The notes under the pieces are model-generated. The model saw only the letters and a program-made list of their open reading frames with translations. It was not told the origin of the DNA and ran no database searches. The position numbers and the translations under genes were made by a program. Source: Devosia lacusdianchii (lineage in GTDB: Bacteria; Pseudomonadota; Alphaproteobacteria; Rhizobiales; Devosiaceae). Taken from it: a stretch of DNA of 64,000 bases. The stretch covers positions 434,001 to 498,000 of the forward strand of contig NZ_CP092483.1 in NCBI RefSeq assembly GCF_022429625.1, in the 5' to 3' direction. Position 1 is the first letter of the stretch. Each line of letters begins with the position of its first letter. Of the stretch, positions 52,986-62,624 are shown one piece after another.

Positions 52986-53990
52986 ATGAAATTTTCCACC
53001 TTCACCAAGGCCATTGCTGGCGGCGTTGCGCTGAGCGCGATCCTCACCGGTGCTGCCTTCGCCGACCCGGCGATCATCTATGATTTGGGCGGCAAGTTCG
53101 ACAAGTCGTTCAACGAAGCCGCCTACAACGGCGCCGAGGCCTGGAAGGCCGAAACCGGCGGCTCCTTCCTCGATCTCGAGCTGCAGAATGACGCCCAGCG
53201 CGAACAGGCCCTGCGCCGCTTCGCTGGCCAGGGTGCCAACCCGATCGTGATGGCCGGCTTCTCCTGGACCGCCGCGCTCACCGCCGTGGCGCCGGAATTC
53301 CCCGACACCAACTTCGTCGTGATCGACACCGTCGTCGACGCGCCCAACGTGCAGTCGGTGATTTTCGATGAGCACACCGGCTCGTTCCTCGTCGGCGCGC
53401 TCGCTGCGCTCAAGTCCGAAACCGGCACGGTCGGCTTCGTTGGCGGCATGGACGTTCCGCTGATCCACAAGTTCTATTGCGGCTACGCCCAGGGCGCCAA
53501 GGCCGTCAATCCGGACATCAAGCTGATCGAAAACTACACCGGCACCACCCCGGCTGCCTGGAATGACCCGGTGACCGCTGGTGAACTGACCAAGGCCGCC
53601 ATCGATGCCGGCGCCGACGTTGTCTTCGCCGCCGCCGGTGGCTCGGGCCTCGGCGTGCTGCAGGCCGCCAAGGATGCCGGCAAGTTCTCGATCGGTGTCG
53701 ACAGCAACCAGAACTACCTGCAGCCCGGCTCGGTGCTGACCTCGATGCTCAAGCGCGTCGACGTCGCCGTCAAGACCGCGCTGACCGAAGCGGGCGACGA
53801 CGCCACCTTCAAGCCCGGCCTCACCGTCATGGGTCTGGCCCAGGAAGGCGTCGGCTATGCGCTCGACGACAACAACGCCTCGCTCATCACCGACGACATG
53901 AAGGCCAAGGTCGACGAGCTGTCCGCTCAGATCCAGGCCGGCACGATCACCGTGCACGACTACACCACCGACTCGACCTGCCCGCTCTAA
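52986..53990 (+). CDS. BMP/PnrA-family nucleoside-binding protein of an ABC importer
   Basis: A 334-residue periplasmic protein of the Bmp/PnrA family, which binds purine or pyrimidine nucleosides. A signal peptide (MKFSTFTKAIAGGVALSAILTGAAFA, cleavage near residue 26) precedes IIYDLGGKFDKSFNEAAYNG, the family hallmark. Later segments are FVGGMDVPLIHKFYCGYAQGAK and VFAAAGGSGLGVLQAAK. GGGAGACG lies ahead of ATG 52986. The nucleoside-cleaving genes downstream confirm the likely ligand class. Confidence 0.95.
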   Translation: MKFSTFTKAIAGGVALSAILTGAAFADPAIIYDLGGKFDKSFNEAAYNGAEAWKAETGGSFLDLELQNDAQREQALRRFAGQGANPIVMAGFSWTAALTAVAPEFPDTNFVVIDTVVDAPNVQSVIFDEHTGSFLVGALAALKSETGTVGFVGGMDVPLIHKFYCGYAQGAKAVNPDIKLIENYTGTTPAAWNDPVTAGELTKAAIDAGADVVFAAAGGSGLGVLQAAKDAGKFSIGVDSNQNYLQPGSVLTSMLKRVDVAVKTALTEAGDDATFKPGLTVMGLAQEGVGYALDDNNASLITDDMKAKVDELSAQIQAGTITVHDYTTDSTCPL

Positions 53991-54000
53991 GCGAAGCCGG

Positions 54001-55608
54001 ATGAGCCAGGATGGCCCCCAAGAGGGAAAAGTGAACCCGCAGCGGCCGGAAACGGCCGCTGCATCCGCCCCGGCCAACGGCTGGGCAATCGAGCTTGAGA
54101 AGATCAACAAGCGATTTGGCGCCGTTCACGCCAATAAGGACATCGACCTCAAGGTCGCGCGCGGCACCATCCACGGCATCGTGGGCGAGAACGGCGCGGG
54201 CAAGTCGACGCTCATGTCCATTCTCTACGGATTTTACACGGCCGACAGCGGTGTCATCCGCGTCAACGGTCAGGAACATGCCATATCAGACAGCCGCCAT
54301 GCCTTGGCGCTGGGGATCGGCATGGTGCACCAACACTTCATGCTGGTCGACAATTTCACCGTGCTCGAGAATATCGTGCTCGGCGCCGAGGATAGCGGCT
54401 TCATCAAGCCCAGCCTCGACCGCGCCCGTAAGGAGCTCGACCGGCTCGAGCATGAATACGACCTCGAGGTCGACCCCGATGCGGTTGTCGAGGACATCTC
54501 GGTCGGCCAGCAGCAGCGGGTCGAAATTCTCAAGGCCCTCTATCGCGGCGCCGAAACGCTGATCCTCGACGAGCCCACTGGTGTCTTGACGCCCAAGGAA
54601 GCCGACGACCTGTTCCGCGTGCTCGAAACCCTGCGCGCGCAGGGCAAGACGGTGATCCTCATCACCCACAAGCTGCGCGAGATCATGGCCATCACCGACA
54701 ATGTCTCGGTCATGCGCCAGGGCCAGATGGTGGCTACGCTCAAGACATCCGAGACCAATCCGGAAGCCATTGCCGAACTCATGGTTGGCCGCCGCGTGCT
54801 GCTGCGTGTCGAAAAGGGCGCTGCCAATCCGGGCAAAACCCTGCTCGAGGTCAAGGATCTAGTGGTCAAGGACGACATGGGCGTGCCCCGCGTCAAGAAT
54901 GTGAGCTTTGCCGTTCGGGCCGGCGAGATCGTCGGTATTGCCGGCGTTTCCGGCAACGGCCAGACCGAGTTGCTCGAATCCATTTCCGGTATGCGCGACC
55001 AGCTCCTGGGCACTGTGACCCTCAATGGGCAGCCGCTTTCCCTGCGGAGCGACGACGGCGCGGCGAGGGCGCGCGAAGCCGGGCTGGCGCATGTGCCCGA
55101 AGATCGCCAGCGCATGGGGCTCGTCACCAGTTTCGCCGAATGGGAGAACGCCATTCTGGGCTACCAGAACGATCCCAAATACGGCAAGAACGGCTTCCTC
55201 GATATCGGTGCTGCCAAGCAGGCCGCCGCGGAGCACATCAAGCTATTCGACGTGCGCCCCGCCAATATCAATCTCAAGACCTCGCTGTTCTCGGGCGGCA
55301 ACCAGCAAAAGATCGTGCTGGCGCGCGAGATGGAGCGCGATCCGGACGTGCTGGTCATCGGCCAGCCGACCCGCGGCGTCGATATTGGCGCCATCGAATT
55401 CATCCATAACGAAATCATCAAGATGCGCGACGAGGGTAAGGCTATCCTGCTGGTCTCCGTCGAGCTTGACGAAATCCGCTCGCTCGCCGATCGCATCCTC
55501 GTCATGTTCGACGGCGTCATCGTCGGTGAAGCTGATCCCGCTACCGCGACCGAGGGCGAACTCGGCCTGATGATGGCCGGCATCGGCAACAAAGAGGCTG
55601 CCGAATGA
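54001..55608 (+). CDS. Nucleoside ABC transporter ATP-binding protein (tandem ATPase)
   Basis: A 535-residue protein with two ATPase domains, as in RbsA/YufO-type importers. The first (about 28-265) has Walker A GENGAGKS, MVHQHFMLVDNFTVLENI, signature ISVGQQQR and Walker B LILDEPTGVLTP. The second (about 285-525) has a degenerate Walker A (GVSGNGQTELLE) and signature FSGGNQQKIVLAREM, normal for this family. It starts 10 bases after the binding-protein stop; an alternative GTG lies at 54031. Its stop overlaps the next gene (ATGA). Confidence 0.95.
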   Translation: MSQDGPQEGKVNPQRPETAAASAPANGWAIELEKINKRFGAVHANKDIDLKVARGTIHGIVGENGAGKSTLMSILYGFYTADSGVIRVNGQEHAISDSRHALALGIGMVHQHFMLVDNFTVLENIVLGAEDSGFIKPSLDRARKELDRLEHEYDLEVDPDAVVEDISVGQQQRVEILKALYRGAETLILDEPTGVLTPKEADDLFRVLETLRAQGKTVILITHKLREIMAITDNVSVMRQGQMVATLKTSETNPEAIAELMVGRRVLLRVEKGAANPGKTLLEVKDLVVKDDMGVPRVKNVSFAVRAGEIVGIAGVSGNGQTELLESISGMRDQLLGTVTLNGQPLSLRSDDGAARAREAGLAHVPEDRQRMGLVTSFAEWENAILGYQNDPKYGKNGFLDIGAAKQAAAEHIKLFDVRPANINLKTSLFSGGNQQKIVLAREMERDPDVLVIGQPTRGVDIGAIEFIHNEIIKMRDEGKAILLVSVELDEIRSLADRILVMFDGVIVGEADPATATEGELGLMMAGIGNKEAAE

Positions 55609-56735
55609 GCGCCCGCAGACCCCTTCCGCGCTGGGCCGACGTGGCCCTGCTACCCGCCATCAATCTCCTCCTGGCTTTCCTCGTCTCCGGCCTCGTCGTG
55701 CTGATGATCGGCGAGAACCCACTGCATGCCCTGCAGGTCATCTTCTATGGCGCCTTCGGCTATGGCGATGGCTTCGGCTACACGCTCTATTATGCCACCA
55801 ATTTCATCTTCACCGGCCTTGCCGTGGCGGTCGCCGCCCATGCCGGGCTGTTCAATATCGGTGGTGACGGGCAGGCCTATGTGGCCGGGCTCGGGGCTAT
55901 CGTCGTGGCGTTGGCGCTCGATCAGACCCATTGGCTGCTTGTCATGCCGCTGGCCGTTCTGGCCGCGGCGGCGGTGGGTGGTTTCTGGGCCTTCGTGCCC
56001 GGCTGGTTGCAGGCCAAGCGCGGCAGCCACGTGGTCATCACGACCATCATGTTCAACTTCATCGCCGCGGCGCTGATGGTCTACATGGTCAATCGCGTGC
56101 TCAAGCCCGCCACCACCATGGCCCCGGAATCCGAGACCATCGAGGTCGGCGGCCGCGTACCGCAATTGCGCGAATTCTTCTCGTTCTTCGGCTATTCGCC
56201 TGTGAACCTCTCCATCGTCATCGCCGTCATCGCGTTGATCGGGGTCTATATCCTCGTCTGGCACACCAAGTTCGGCTATGCCATGCGCGTACTCGGCGCC
56301 AATCCGACGGCGTCGCGCTATGCCGGCATTTCCAACTCCAAGATGATCATGATCACCATGACCATATCCGGCGCACTGGCCGGCATGGTGGCGATCAACG
56401 AAGTCATGGGCGTGCAGAACCGCCTGGTGCTCGATTATGTCGCCGGCGCTGGCTTCGTCGGCATTGCCGTGGCGCTGATGGGGCGCAACCACCCCGTGGG
56501 TATTGCGCTGGCGGCGATGCTGTTCGGCGCGCTCTATCAGGGTGGGCAGGAACTGCAGTTCGTCATTCCAGGCATTACGCGCGAGATGATCGTCGTCATC
56601 CAGGCCCTGGTCATCCTCTTCACTGGCGCCATGGAAGGTCTTTTCCGTCCGGCGCTGGAGCGCACCTTCATGCTGCTGACGCCCGAACAAAAGGCCGACG
56701 CCGTTGCGGTTTCGACCGCCAAGACGGAGAGCTGA
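55605..56735 (+). CDS. Nucleoside ABC transporter permease (YufP-like)
   Basis: A 376-residue permease of the BPD_transp_2 (LivH/M, RbsC-like) family with about nine to ten helices. GLFNIGGDGQAYVAGLGA is the conserved N-terminal block and AGAGFVGIAVALMGRNHPVGIALAAMLFG the C-terminal one. It overlaps the ATPase gene by four bases and is followed after 3 bases by its partner. It forms the nucleoside channel with that partner. Confidence 0.95.
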   Translation: MSARRPLPRWADVALLPAINLLLAFLVSGLVVLMIGENPLHALQVIFYGAFGYGDGFGYTLYYATNFIFTGLAVAVAAHAGLFNIGGDGQAYVAGLGAIVVALALDQTHWLLVMPLAVLAAAAVGGFWAFVPGWLQAKRGSHVVITTIMFNFIAAALMVYMVNRVLKPATTMAPESETIEVGGRVPQLREFFSFFGYSPVNLSIVIAVIALIGVYILVWHTKFGYAMRVLGANPTASRYAGISNSKMIMITMTISGALAGMVAINEVMGVQNRLVLDYVAGAGFVGIAVALMGRNHPVGIALAAMLFGALYQGGQELQFVIPGITREMIVVIQALVILFTGAMEGLFRPALERTFMLLTPEQKADAVAVSTAKTES

Positions 56736-56738
56736 CCG

Positions 56739-57707
56739 ATGGATTTCGCGGTTCTCCTCTCCATCCTCGATGCCACGCTCCGCCTCTCGACGCCGCTGTT
56801 GCTGGCGTGTCTGGCCGGGCTCTATTCCGAGCGGGCCGGCGTCTTCGACATCGGCCTCGAAGGCAAGATGCTGTTCGCCGCCTTTGGCGCTGCCGCTGTC
56901 GCCGCCATCACCGGCTCGATGTGGCTGGGTCTGCTTGCCGGTATCAGCGTGTCGCTGGCCACGGCGCTCCTGCAAGGCGTCGCCGCCATCTCGCTCAAGG
57001 GCAACCAACTCATAGCTGGTGTCGGCATCAACATGCTGGCCGCCGGTCTCACCACCTTCCTCGGCCAGACCTGGTTCCACCAGGGCGGCCGCACCCCGCC
57101 GCTCGGCGATGGCGGCCGTTTCCCCCAGATCACGCTGCCCTTTGCCAATGAACTGGCCGGCGTGCCGATCCTGGGGCCAATCTATGCCGAGCTGATCTCC
57201 GGCCATTACCTGCTGGTCTATATCGCCTTCCTGGCAGTGCCGATCACTGCCTATGTGCTCTATCGCACCCGTTTCGGACTGCGCTTGCGCGCCGTGGGCG
57301 AAAACCCCAAGGCCGTCGACACGGCCGGTATTTCCGTGATCAAGCTGCGCTATCAAGCGGTGCTGATCACCGGCCTGCTCTGCGGCTTTGCTGGCGCCTA
57401 TTTCTCGATCGCCCAGGGTTCGGGCTTCGGCAATAACATGACGGCAGGTAAGGGCTTCATCGCGCTGGCCGCGCTGATCTTCGCCAAGTGGAAGCCAGTG
57501 CCGGCCATGTTCACCTGCCTGCTGTTCGGCTTCCTCGATGCCCTGCAGATCCGTTTGCAGAATTTCGAGCTGCCGGTCATCGGCGTGGTCCCGGTGCAGG
57601 CTATCCAGGCGCTGCCCTATGTGCTGACTGTCATTCTGCTGGCCGGGTTCATCGGCAAGGCCGTGGGCCCCAAGGCCGGCGGCGTGGCCTATACCAAAGA
57701 GCGATGA
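56739..57707 (+). CDS. Nucleoside ABC transporter permease (YufQ-like)
   Basis: A 322-residue permease. It has the same family blocks in shorter form: AGVFDIGLEGKMLFAAFGAA near the N-terminus, VGENPKAVDTAGISV in the middle, and GKGFIALAALIFAKWKPVPA later. About nine helices are visible. Its stop overlaps the ATG of the cytidine deaminase gene (ATGA), tying import to catabolism. Confidence 0.95.
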   Translation: MDFAVLLSILDATLRLSTPLLLACLAGLYSERAGVFDIGLEGKMLFAAFGAAAVAAITGSMWLGLLAGISVSLATALLQGVAAISLKGNQLIAGVGINMLAAGLTTFLGQTWFHQGGRTPPLGDGGRFPQITLPFANELAGVPILGPIYAELISGHYLLVYIAFLAVPITAYVLYRTRFGLRLRAVGENPKAVDTAGISVIKLRYQAVLITGLLCGFAGAYFSIAQGSGFGNNMTAGKGFIALAALIFAKWKPVPAMFTCLLFGFLDALQIRLQNFELPVIGVVPVQAIQALPYVLTVILLAGFIGKAVGPKAGGVAYTKER

Positions 57708-58120
57708 TCATGGCGAAAACGTCGACCGATCAGGCCTTGTTCGAGGCCGCCGAAGCCATTCGCGCCAAGGCCTATGCGCCCTATTCGCGCTTCCATGTCG
57801 GCGCCGCTATCCTGGCCGATGACGGCAAGATCTATGCCGGCTGCAATATCGAAAATGCGGCCTACCCGCAGGGCAATTGCGCCGAGGCCTCGGCCATTTC
57901 GGCGATGGTCGCCGGCGGCGGCAAGCGTATCACCCGCATCTACGTCACCGGACCTGGTGCGGCCCCGGTTACGCCCTGCGGCGGCTGCCGCCAGCGCATC
58001 CGCGAATTCGCTGATCTCGATGTCGAGATCATCTCCCATGGCGTCGACGGCACCCCGCTTGTCACCACGCTTGCACAATTGCTGCCGCATAGTTTCGGCC
58101 CGGAGTTTCTCCCCAAATGA
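57704..58120 (+). CDS. cdd: Cytidine deaminase
   Basis: A 138-residue zinc enzyme that converts (deoxy)cytidine to (deoxy)uridine. CNIENAAYPQGNCAE carries the catalytic Glu (E61) and zinc Cys (C59); PCGGC gives the other two zinc Cys (C92, C95). This is the homotetrameric type with three cysteine ligands. The start is ATG 57704, overlapping the permease stop; ATG 57710 is also possible. It is the first catabolic step of the operon. Confidence 0.95.
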   Translation: MIMAKTSTDQALFEAAEAIRAKAYAPYSRFHVGAAILADDGKIYAGCNIENAAYPQGNCAEASAISAMVAGGGKRITRIYVTGPGAAPVTPCGGCRQRIREFADLDVEIISHGVDGTPLVTTLAQLLPHSFGPEFLPK

Positions 58121-58911
58121 CCAAAGCGTCCAAGACGATCCAGAAGATCGCGGGCAAAGAACCGATCGCTGCCGCCATCGTGCTGGGCTCGGGCCTGTCG
58201 GCAATCGGCGACCTGCTCGGCGACAAGGTCGCCATTCCCTATTCCGAACTCAAGGGCTTTCCCGGCGCCGGCGTCTCCGGCCATGGTCGCGACCTCCTGA
58301 TCGGCACCATGGGCGGCAAGCGCGTCGCCGTCCTCACCGGCCGCGAGCACTATTACGAACATGGCAATGCCGCCGCCATGCGCCCGGCGCTCGAAGCCAT
58401 GTCCGACCTCGGCGCGCAAACCCTGCTGCTGACCAATTCGGCCGGCTCGCTCGATGAGCGCTTCCGCCCCGGCGACCTGATGCTGATTTCCGATCACATC
58501 AACTATGCCGGCATGAACCCGCTGATCGGTGAACCCACCGACCGCCGCTTTGTGAACATGGTCGATTGCTATGCCCCTGACCTGCGCGCCAAGGCACAGG
58601 GCCTGGCCGAGCGCATGGACATCAAGCTCGGCGAAGGCATCTACCTCTGGTATTCCGGCCCCAGCTTTGAAACCATCGCCGAAATCCAGATGGCGATCCG
58701 GCTGGGCGCCAATGCCGTTGGCATGTCGACGGCACCCGAAGTCATTCTCGGGCGTTTCCTGGGAATGAAAGTCTGGGCCTGCTCGTCCATTACCAATATG
58801 GGCGCGGGCCTCTCGACCGAAAACATCAGCCATGAGCACACCAAGACCATGGCGGTACAAGGCGCGGCCAAGCTGAAACAGCTAATACCCGCGCTGGTGG
58901 AGGAGCTATGA
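58117..58911 (+). CDS. Purine nucleoside phosphorylase (trimeric type)
   Basis: A 264-residue enzyme releasing purine base and (deoxy)ribose-1-phosphate. The phosphate-site GSGL and VSGHGRDL, GREHYYEHG, LTNSAGSL, ISDHINYAGMNPL and GIYLWYSGPSFET are the signatures of the low-molecular-mass PNP family (human-like/PunA). It overlaps both neighbours by four bases. A separate phosphopentomutase is needed to feed DeoC and is not in the window. Confidence 0.95.
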   Translation: MTKASKTIQKIAGKEPIAAAIVLGSGLSAIGDLLGDKVAIPYSELKGFPGAGVSGHGRDLLIGTMGGKRVAVLTGREHYYEHGNAAAMRPALEAMSDLGAQTLLLTNSAGSLDERFRPGDLMLISDHINYAGMNPLIGEPTDRRFVNMVDCYAPDLRAKAQGLAERMDIKLGEGIYLWYSGPSFETIAEIQMAIRLGANAVGMSTAPEVILGRFLGMKVWACSSITNMGAGLSTENISHEHTKTMAVQGAAKLKQLIPALVEEL

Positions 58912-59897
58912 GCCTGCGTGTCGTCGACAACAGCCAGCATCACATTCCGCACAAGCGCAATCCCGGCTTCCCGCTCGATCTCGATTGGGTCGAACGCGTC
59001 CGCATGAACCGCTCGGCGCTGGAACGCCGCGCCGGCTCTATCGGCGCGCGCCGCACGGTCAAGAAGGACTATCAGCTCGCCTGGCTGCTCAAGGCCATCA
59101 CGCTGATCGACCTGACGACGCTCAATTCCGACGATACGGACGGGCGCGTCGAGCGCCTCTGCGCCAAGGCGCGCCATCCGCTACGCCAGGATATTCTCGA
59201 CAAGCTCGATATCGGTGGCCTACGCATCCTGCCGGGCGCCGTCTGTGTCTACCATAGCTTCGTCAAGACCGCGGTGAATGCGCTCGAAGGCACCGGCATT
59301 CCGGTGGCTGCCGTGTCGACGGCCTTCCCACATGGCCTTGCACCCATCGAGACCAAGCTCAAGGAAATCGAGATGTCGGTGGCCGACGGGGCCAAGGAAA
59401 TCGACATCGTCATCGAACGCGGCATGGTTTTGCGCGGCGACTGGCAGGCGCTCTACGATCAGGTAAGGGCCTTCCGCAAGGCCTGTGGCGACGCTCACAT
59501 CAAGACCATTCTGGGCACGGGCGAACTCGCCACCCAGACCAATATCGCCAAGGCGAGCCTAGTCTGCATGATGGCCGGCGCCGATTTCATCAAGACCTCC
59601 ACGGGCAAGGAAAAGGTCAACGCCAACCTCGTGACGTCGCTGACCATGATCCGCATGATCCGCTGGTTCGCCGAGGAAACCGGCATCGAAATCGGCTACA
59701 AGCCCGCCGGTGGCATCGCCCACACTAAGGACGCGCTCAACTACATGGCGCTGATGAAGGAAGAGCTGGGCACCCACTGGCTGCAGCCACATCTGTTCCG
59801 GTTTGGTGCGAGTAGCCTGCTGACCGATATCGAGCGGCAGCTGGAGCATGGGCTGACCGGGCACTATTCGGCCGACTATCGCCAGCCGATGGTTTGA
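58908..59897 (+). CDS. deoC: Deoxyribose-phosphate aldolase
   Basis: A 329-residue class I aldolase that splits 2-deoxyribose-5-phosphate into glyceraldehyde-3-phosphate and acetaldehyde. The Schiff-base Lys is in ADFIKTSTGKE (K229); KPAGGIAHTKDA carries the second active-site Lys, and DLTTLNSDD the N-terminal Asp/Thr. It is longer than E. coli DeoC (about 259) because of an N-terminal extension of about 55 residues, as in the long eukaryote-like form. It overlaps the PNP gene by four bases. Its acetaldehyde can be taken up by the ALDH encoded next. Confidence 0.95.
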   Translation: MSLRVVDNSQHHIPHKRNPGFPLDLDWVERVRMNRSALERRAGSIGARRTVKKDYQLAWLLKAITLIDLTTLNSDDTDGRVERLCAKARHPLRQDILDKLDIGGLRILPGAVCVYHSFVKTAVNALEGTGIPVAAVSTAFPHGLAPIETKLKEIEMSVADGAKEIDIVIERGMVLRGDWQALYDQVRAFRKACGDAHIKTILGTGELATQTNIAKASLVCMMAGADFIKTSTGKEKVNANLVTSLTMIRMIRWFAEETGIEIGYKPAGGIAHTKDALNYMALMKEELGTHWLQPHLFRFGASSLLTDIERQLEHGLTGHYSADYRQPMV

Positions 59898-59920
59898 GTT
59901 TTCTGAGGTGGGCTCCGCGC

Positions 59921-60042
59921 CCCCTCATCCGGCGCTGCGCGCCACCTTCTCCCACGAGGGGAGAAGGGTACCGACTGAAGACTCTCGGCTCCGTCCCCTT
60001 CTCCCCTCGTGGGAGAAGGTGCCCGAAGGGCGGATGAGGGGG
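59921..60042. repeat. Palindromic intergenic repeat, family C, full copy
   Basis: Inverted arms 59921-59969 and 59996-60042 both contain CCTTCTCCC..GGGAGAAGG hairpins, and the ends CCCCTCATCC/GGATGAGGGG are complementary. It separates deoC from the ALDH gene. Confidence 0.8.
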
Positions 60043-60070
60043 AGGGCGCCTCACGGCGCAGGAGAACGAA

Positions 60071-62437
60071 ATGAACAAGATCGCGCAAATCTTCCAGTCG
60101 CTTGATTACGGCCCGGCCCCGGAAGGCCCCGAGCAGGCCAATGCCTGGCTCGATAGCCATGGCCGCAAGTTCGGTCATTTCATCGATGGCGAGTGGACCG
60201 CGCCGGGCAAGACCTTTTCGTCGGATAATCCGGCCAATGGCAAGTCGCTGGCCCAGGTCACCGATGGCACGGCCGAGGATGTCGACAAGGCCGTCAAGGC
60301 CGCACGCGCTGCTTTCAAGGGCTGGAGCGCGCTATCCGGCTATGAGCGCGGCAAGTATCTCTATGCCATTGCCCGCGCCATCCAGAAGCACAGCCGCCTC
60401 TTCGCCGTGCTCGAAACCATGGACAATGGCAAGCCGATCCGCGAAAGCCGCGACATCGACATCCCGCTCGTGGCCCGCCACTTCTACCACCATGCCGGCT
60501 GGGCCCAGCACCTGAGCCGCGAATTCCCCGATGCCGTGCCCTACGGCGTCTGCGGCCAGATCATCCCGTGGAATTTCCCGCTGCTGATGCTGGCCTGGAA
60601 GATCGCCCCGGCTCTGGCCGCCGGCAATACGGTAATCCTCAAGCCGGCCGAGTTCACCTCGCTGACGGCTTTGCTGTTCGCTGAAATCTGCCAGCGCATC
60701 GGCCTGCCCAAGGGCGTGGTCAACATCGTCACCGGCGAAGGCGATACTGGCTCCGCCATCGTCAACCACCCCGATATCAACAAGATCGCCTTCACCGGCT
60801 CGACCGAAGTCGGCAAGATCATCCGCGCGGCTACTGCGGGCTCGGGCAAGGGGCTGTCGCTCGAACTGGGCGGCAAGTCGCCCTACATCGTCTTCGAGGA
60901 CGCCGATATCGACAGCGCCATCGAGGGCCTGGTCGACGCCATCTGGTTCAACCAGGGCCAGGTCTGCTGCGCCGGCTCGCGCCTCCTGGTGCAGGAGAGC
61001 GTAGAGGAGCGCTTTATCGCCAAGCTCAAGACCCGCATGGCGTCGCTCCGCGTCGGCGATCCGCTCGACAAATCCGTCGATATCGGCGCGCTGGTCGCCC
61101 CGGTGCAGGTCGAGCGCATCCGCGACCTGATGAAGCGCGGCACCAAGGAAGGCGCCATCATTTATGAGCCCGATGGCGACCTTCCGGGCGGCGGCTGCTT
61201 CCTCAAGCCTGCGCTTGTCACCAATGTCTCCCCCGCCAACACACTGGTGGCCGAGGAAATCTTCGGACCGGTGCTGGTCGCCATGAGCTTCCGCACGCCC
61301 GAGGAAGCGGTGGCGCTGGCCAACAACACCAAATACGGCCTCGCCGCGACGATCTGGAGCGAGAACATCAATCTGGCCCTCGATATCGCCCCCAAAATCA
61401 AGGCCGGCGTGGTCTGGATCAACGGTACCAACAATTTCGACGCCGCCGTCGGCTTCGGCGGCTACAAGGAATCCGGCTTCGGCCGCGAGGGTGGTCGCGA
61501 AGGCATGGCGGCTTACCTCAAGCCCGCCTGGGAGAAGGACCTCAAGCCGGCTCCCGCCCCCAAACTGCCCTCGGCCAAGGCCGCCAATCCGCTCGATGCC
61601 GGCCAGCTCGACCAGACCGCCAAGATGTATATCGGCGGCAAGCAGGCCCGCCCCGATAGCGGCTATTCCCGCGCCGTGCTCGGCGCTGGCGGCAAGCCGA
61701 TCGGCGAAGTCGGCGAGGGCAATCGCAAGGATATCCGCAACGCCGTCGAGGCTGCGCGAGCCGCGCTTGGTTGGTCGACCACATCGGCGCATACGCGCGC
61801 CCAGATTCTCTACTTCCTCGCCGAGAACCTCGACTATCGCCGCGATGAATTCGCCGCCCGCCTTAAGGCACAGACCGGCGAGGATGGTGCCGCTGAAGTA
61901 GCGCTCTCGGTCGAACGCCTCTTCGCCTTTGCCGGCTGGGCCGACAAATACGATGGTGCCGTGCACAATCCGCCGCTCCGTGCTGTCGCCGCCGCCATGA
62001 TCGAACCGCTTGGCGTCATGGGCATCGTCGCGCCGTCCGCCCGGCCCTTGCTGGGCTCGATCGCACTACTGGCTCCGGCTCTGGCGATGGGCAATACGGT
62101 GGTGCTGGTCCCATCGAGCCAGTCGCCACTCTCCATCACCGATCTCTATCAGGTCATGGAAACCTCGGACGTGCCATCGGGCGTCGTCAATATCGTCACC
62201 GGCGACAGCGTCACCCTCGCCAAGACCCTGGCCGAGCATGACGGCGTCGATGCGCTCTGGTTCGCCGGCAGCGCCGAAGCCTCCACCATGGTGGAAAAGG
62301 CCTCGATCACCAACGTCAAGCAGACCTGGACCACACGCGGGCTGAACTACGACCTGGCCGACCGCCGCTTCGAGGGTGACTACTTCCTCGCCAAGGCCAC
62401 ACAGGTCAAGAACGTCTGGATCCCCTACGGGGCCTAG
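60071..62437 (+). CDS. Two-domain aldehyde dehydrogenase, ALDH16-like
   Basis: A 788-residue protein made of a full ALDH domain (about 1-490) and a second, shortened ALDH-like domain (about 515-785). The first has IIPWNFPLLML, FTGSTEVGK, LELGGKSP with the base Glu, and the catalytic Cys in FNQGQVCCAGSR (about C299). The second keeps the NAD-fold outline (GVMGIVAPSARPLLGSIALLAP) but lacks a catalytic Cys motif. This is the architecture of ALDH16; bacterial members keep the active Cys, as here. Next to deoC it probably oxidises acetaldehyde to acetate. A repeat lies in the 173-base gap, so it may be partly uncoupled. Confidence 0.93.
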   Translation: MNKIAQIFQSLDYGPAPEGPEQANAWLDSHGRKFGHFIDGEWTAPGKTFSSDNPANGKSLAQVTDGTAEDVDKAVKAARAAFKGWSALSGYERGKYLYAIARAIQKHSRLFAVLETMDNGKPIRESRDIDIPLVARHFYHHAGWAQHLSREFPDAVPYGVCGQIIPWNFPLLMLAWKIAPALAAGNTVILKPAEFTSLTALLFAEICQRIGLPKGVVNIVTGEGDTGSAIVNHPDINKIAFTGSTEVGKIIRAATAGSGKGLSLELGGKSPYIVFEDADIDSAIEGLVDAIWFNQGQVCCAGSRLLVQESVEERFIAKLKTRMASLRVGDPLDKSVDIGALVAPVQVERIRDLMKRGTKEGAIIYEPDGDLPGGGCFLKPALVTNVSPANTLVAEEIFGPVLVAMSFRTPEEAVALANNTKYGLAATIWSENINLALDIAPKIKAGVVWINGTNNFDAAVGFGGYKESGFGREGGREGMAAYLKPAWEKDLKPAPAPKLPSAKAANPLDAGQLDQTAKMYIGGKQARPDSGYSRAVLGAGGKPIGEVGEGNRKDIRNAVEAARAALGWSTTSAHTRAQILYFLAENLDYRRDEFAARLKAQTGEDGAAEVALSVERLFAFAGWADKYDGAVHNPPLRAVAAAMIEPLGVMGIVAPSARPLLGSIALLAPALAMGNTVVLVPSSQSPLSITDLYQVMETSDVPSGVVNIVTGDSVTLAKTLAEHDGVDALWFAGSAEASTMVEKASITNVKQTWTTRGLNYDLADRRFEGDYFLAKATQVKNVWIPYGA

Positions 62438-62491
62438 CTGCGGGCCCCTAAGATCCGGAGCCCAGGGCGAACTACCCCGCGCGATCGCATC

Positions 62492-62584
62492 CCCGATCGT
62501 CATTGCCCGGCTCGTCCGGGCAATCCACCCCTCCATACGCGCTGAAGCATCGATCACCCGGACAAGCCGGGTGATGACGATGGG
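62492..62584. repeat. Palindromic intergenic repeat, family H
   Basis: CCCGATCGTCATTGCCCGG at the left and ATCACCCGGACAAGCCGGGT at the right begin two inverted arms of about 32 bases. It lies between the convergent ALDH and DUF2955 genes. Confidence 0.8.
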
Positions 62585-62624
62585 GTGAAGCCTGTTTCGG
62601 CGCGGCGAATGACGGGCGCCGGGC

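Noticed and set aside
60332..61966. 544-codon open frame on the minus strand
   Set aside because: It is antisense to the ALDH gene and has no protein family features.
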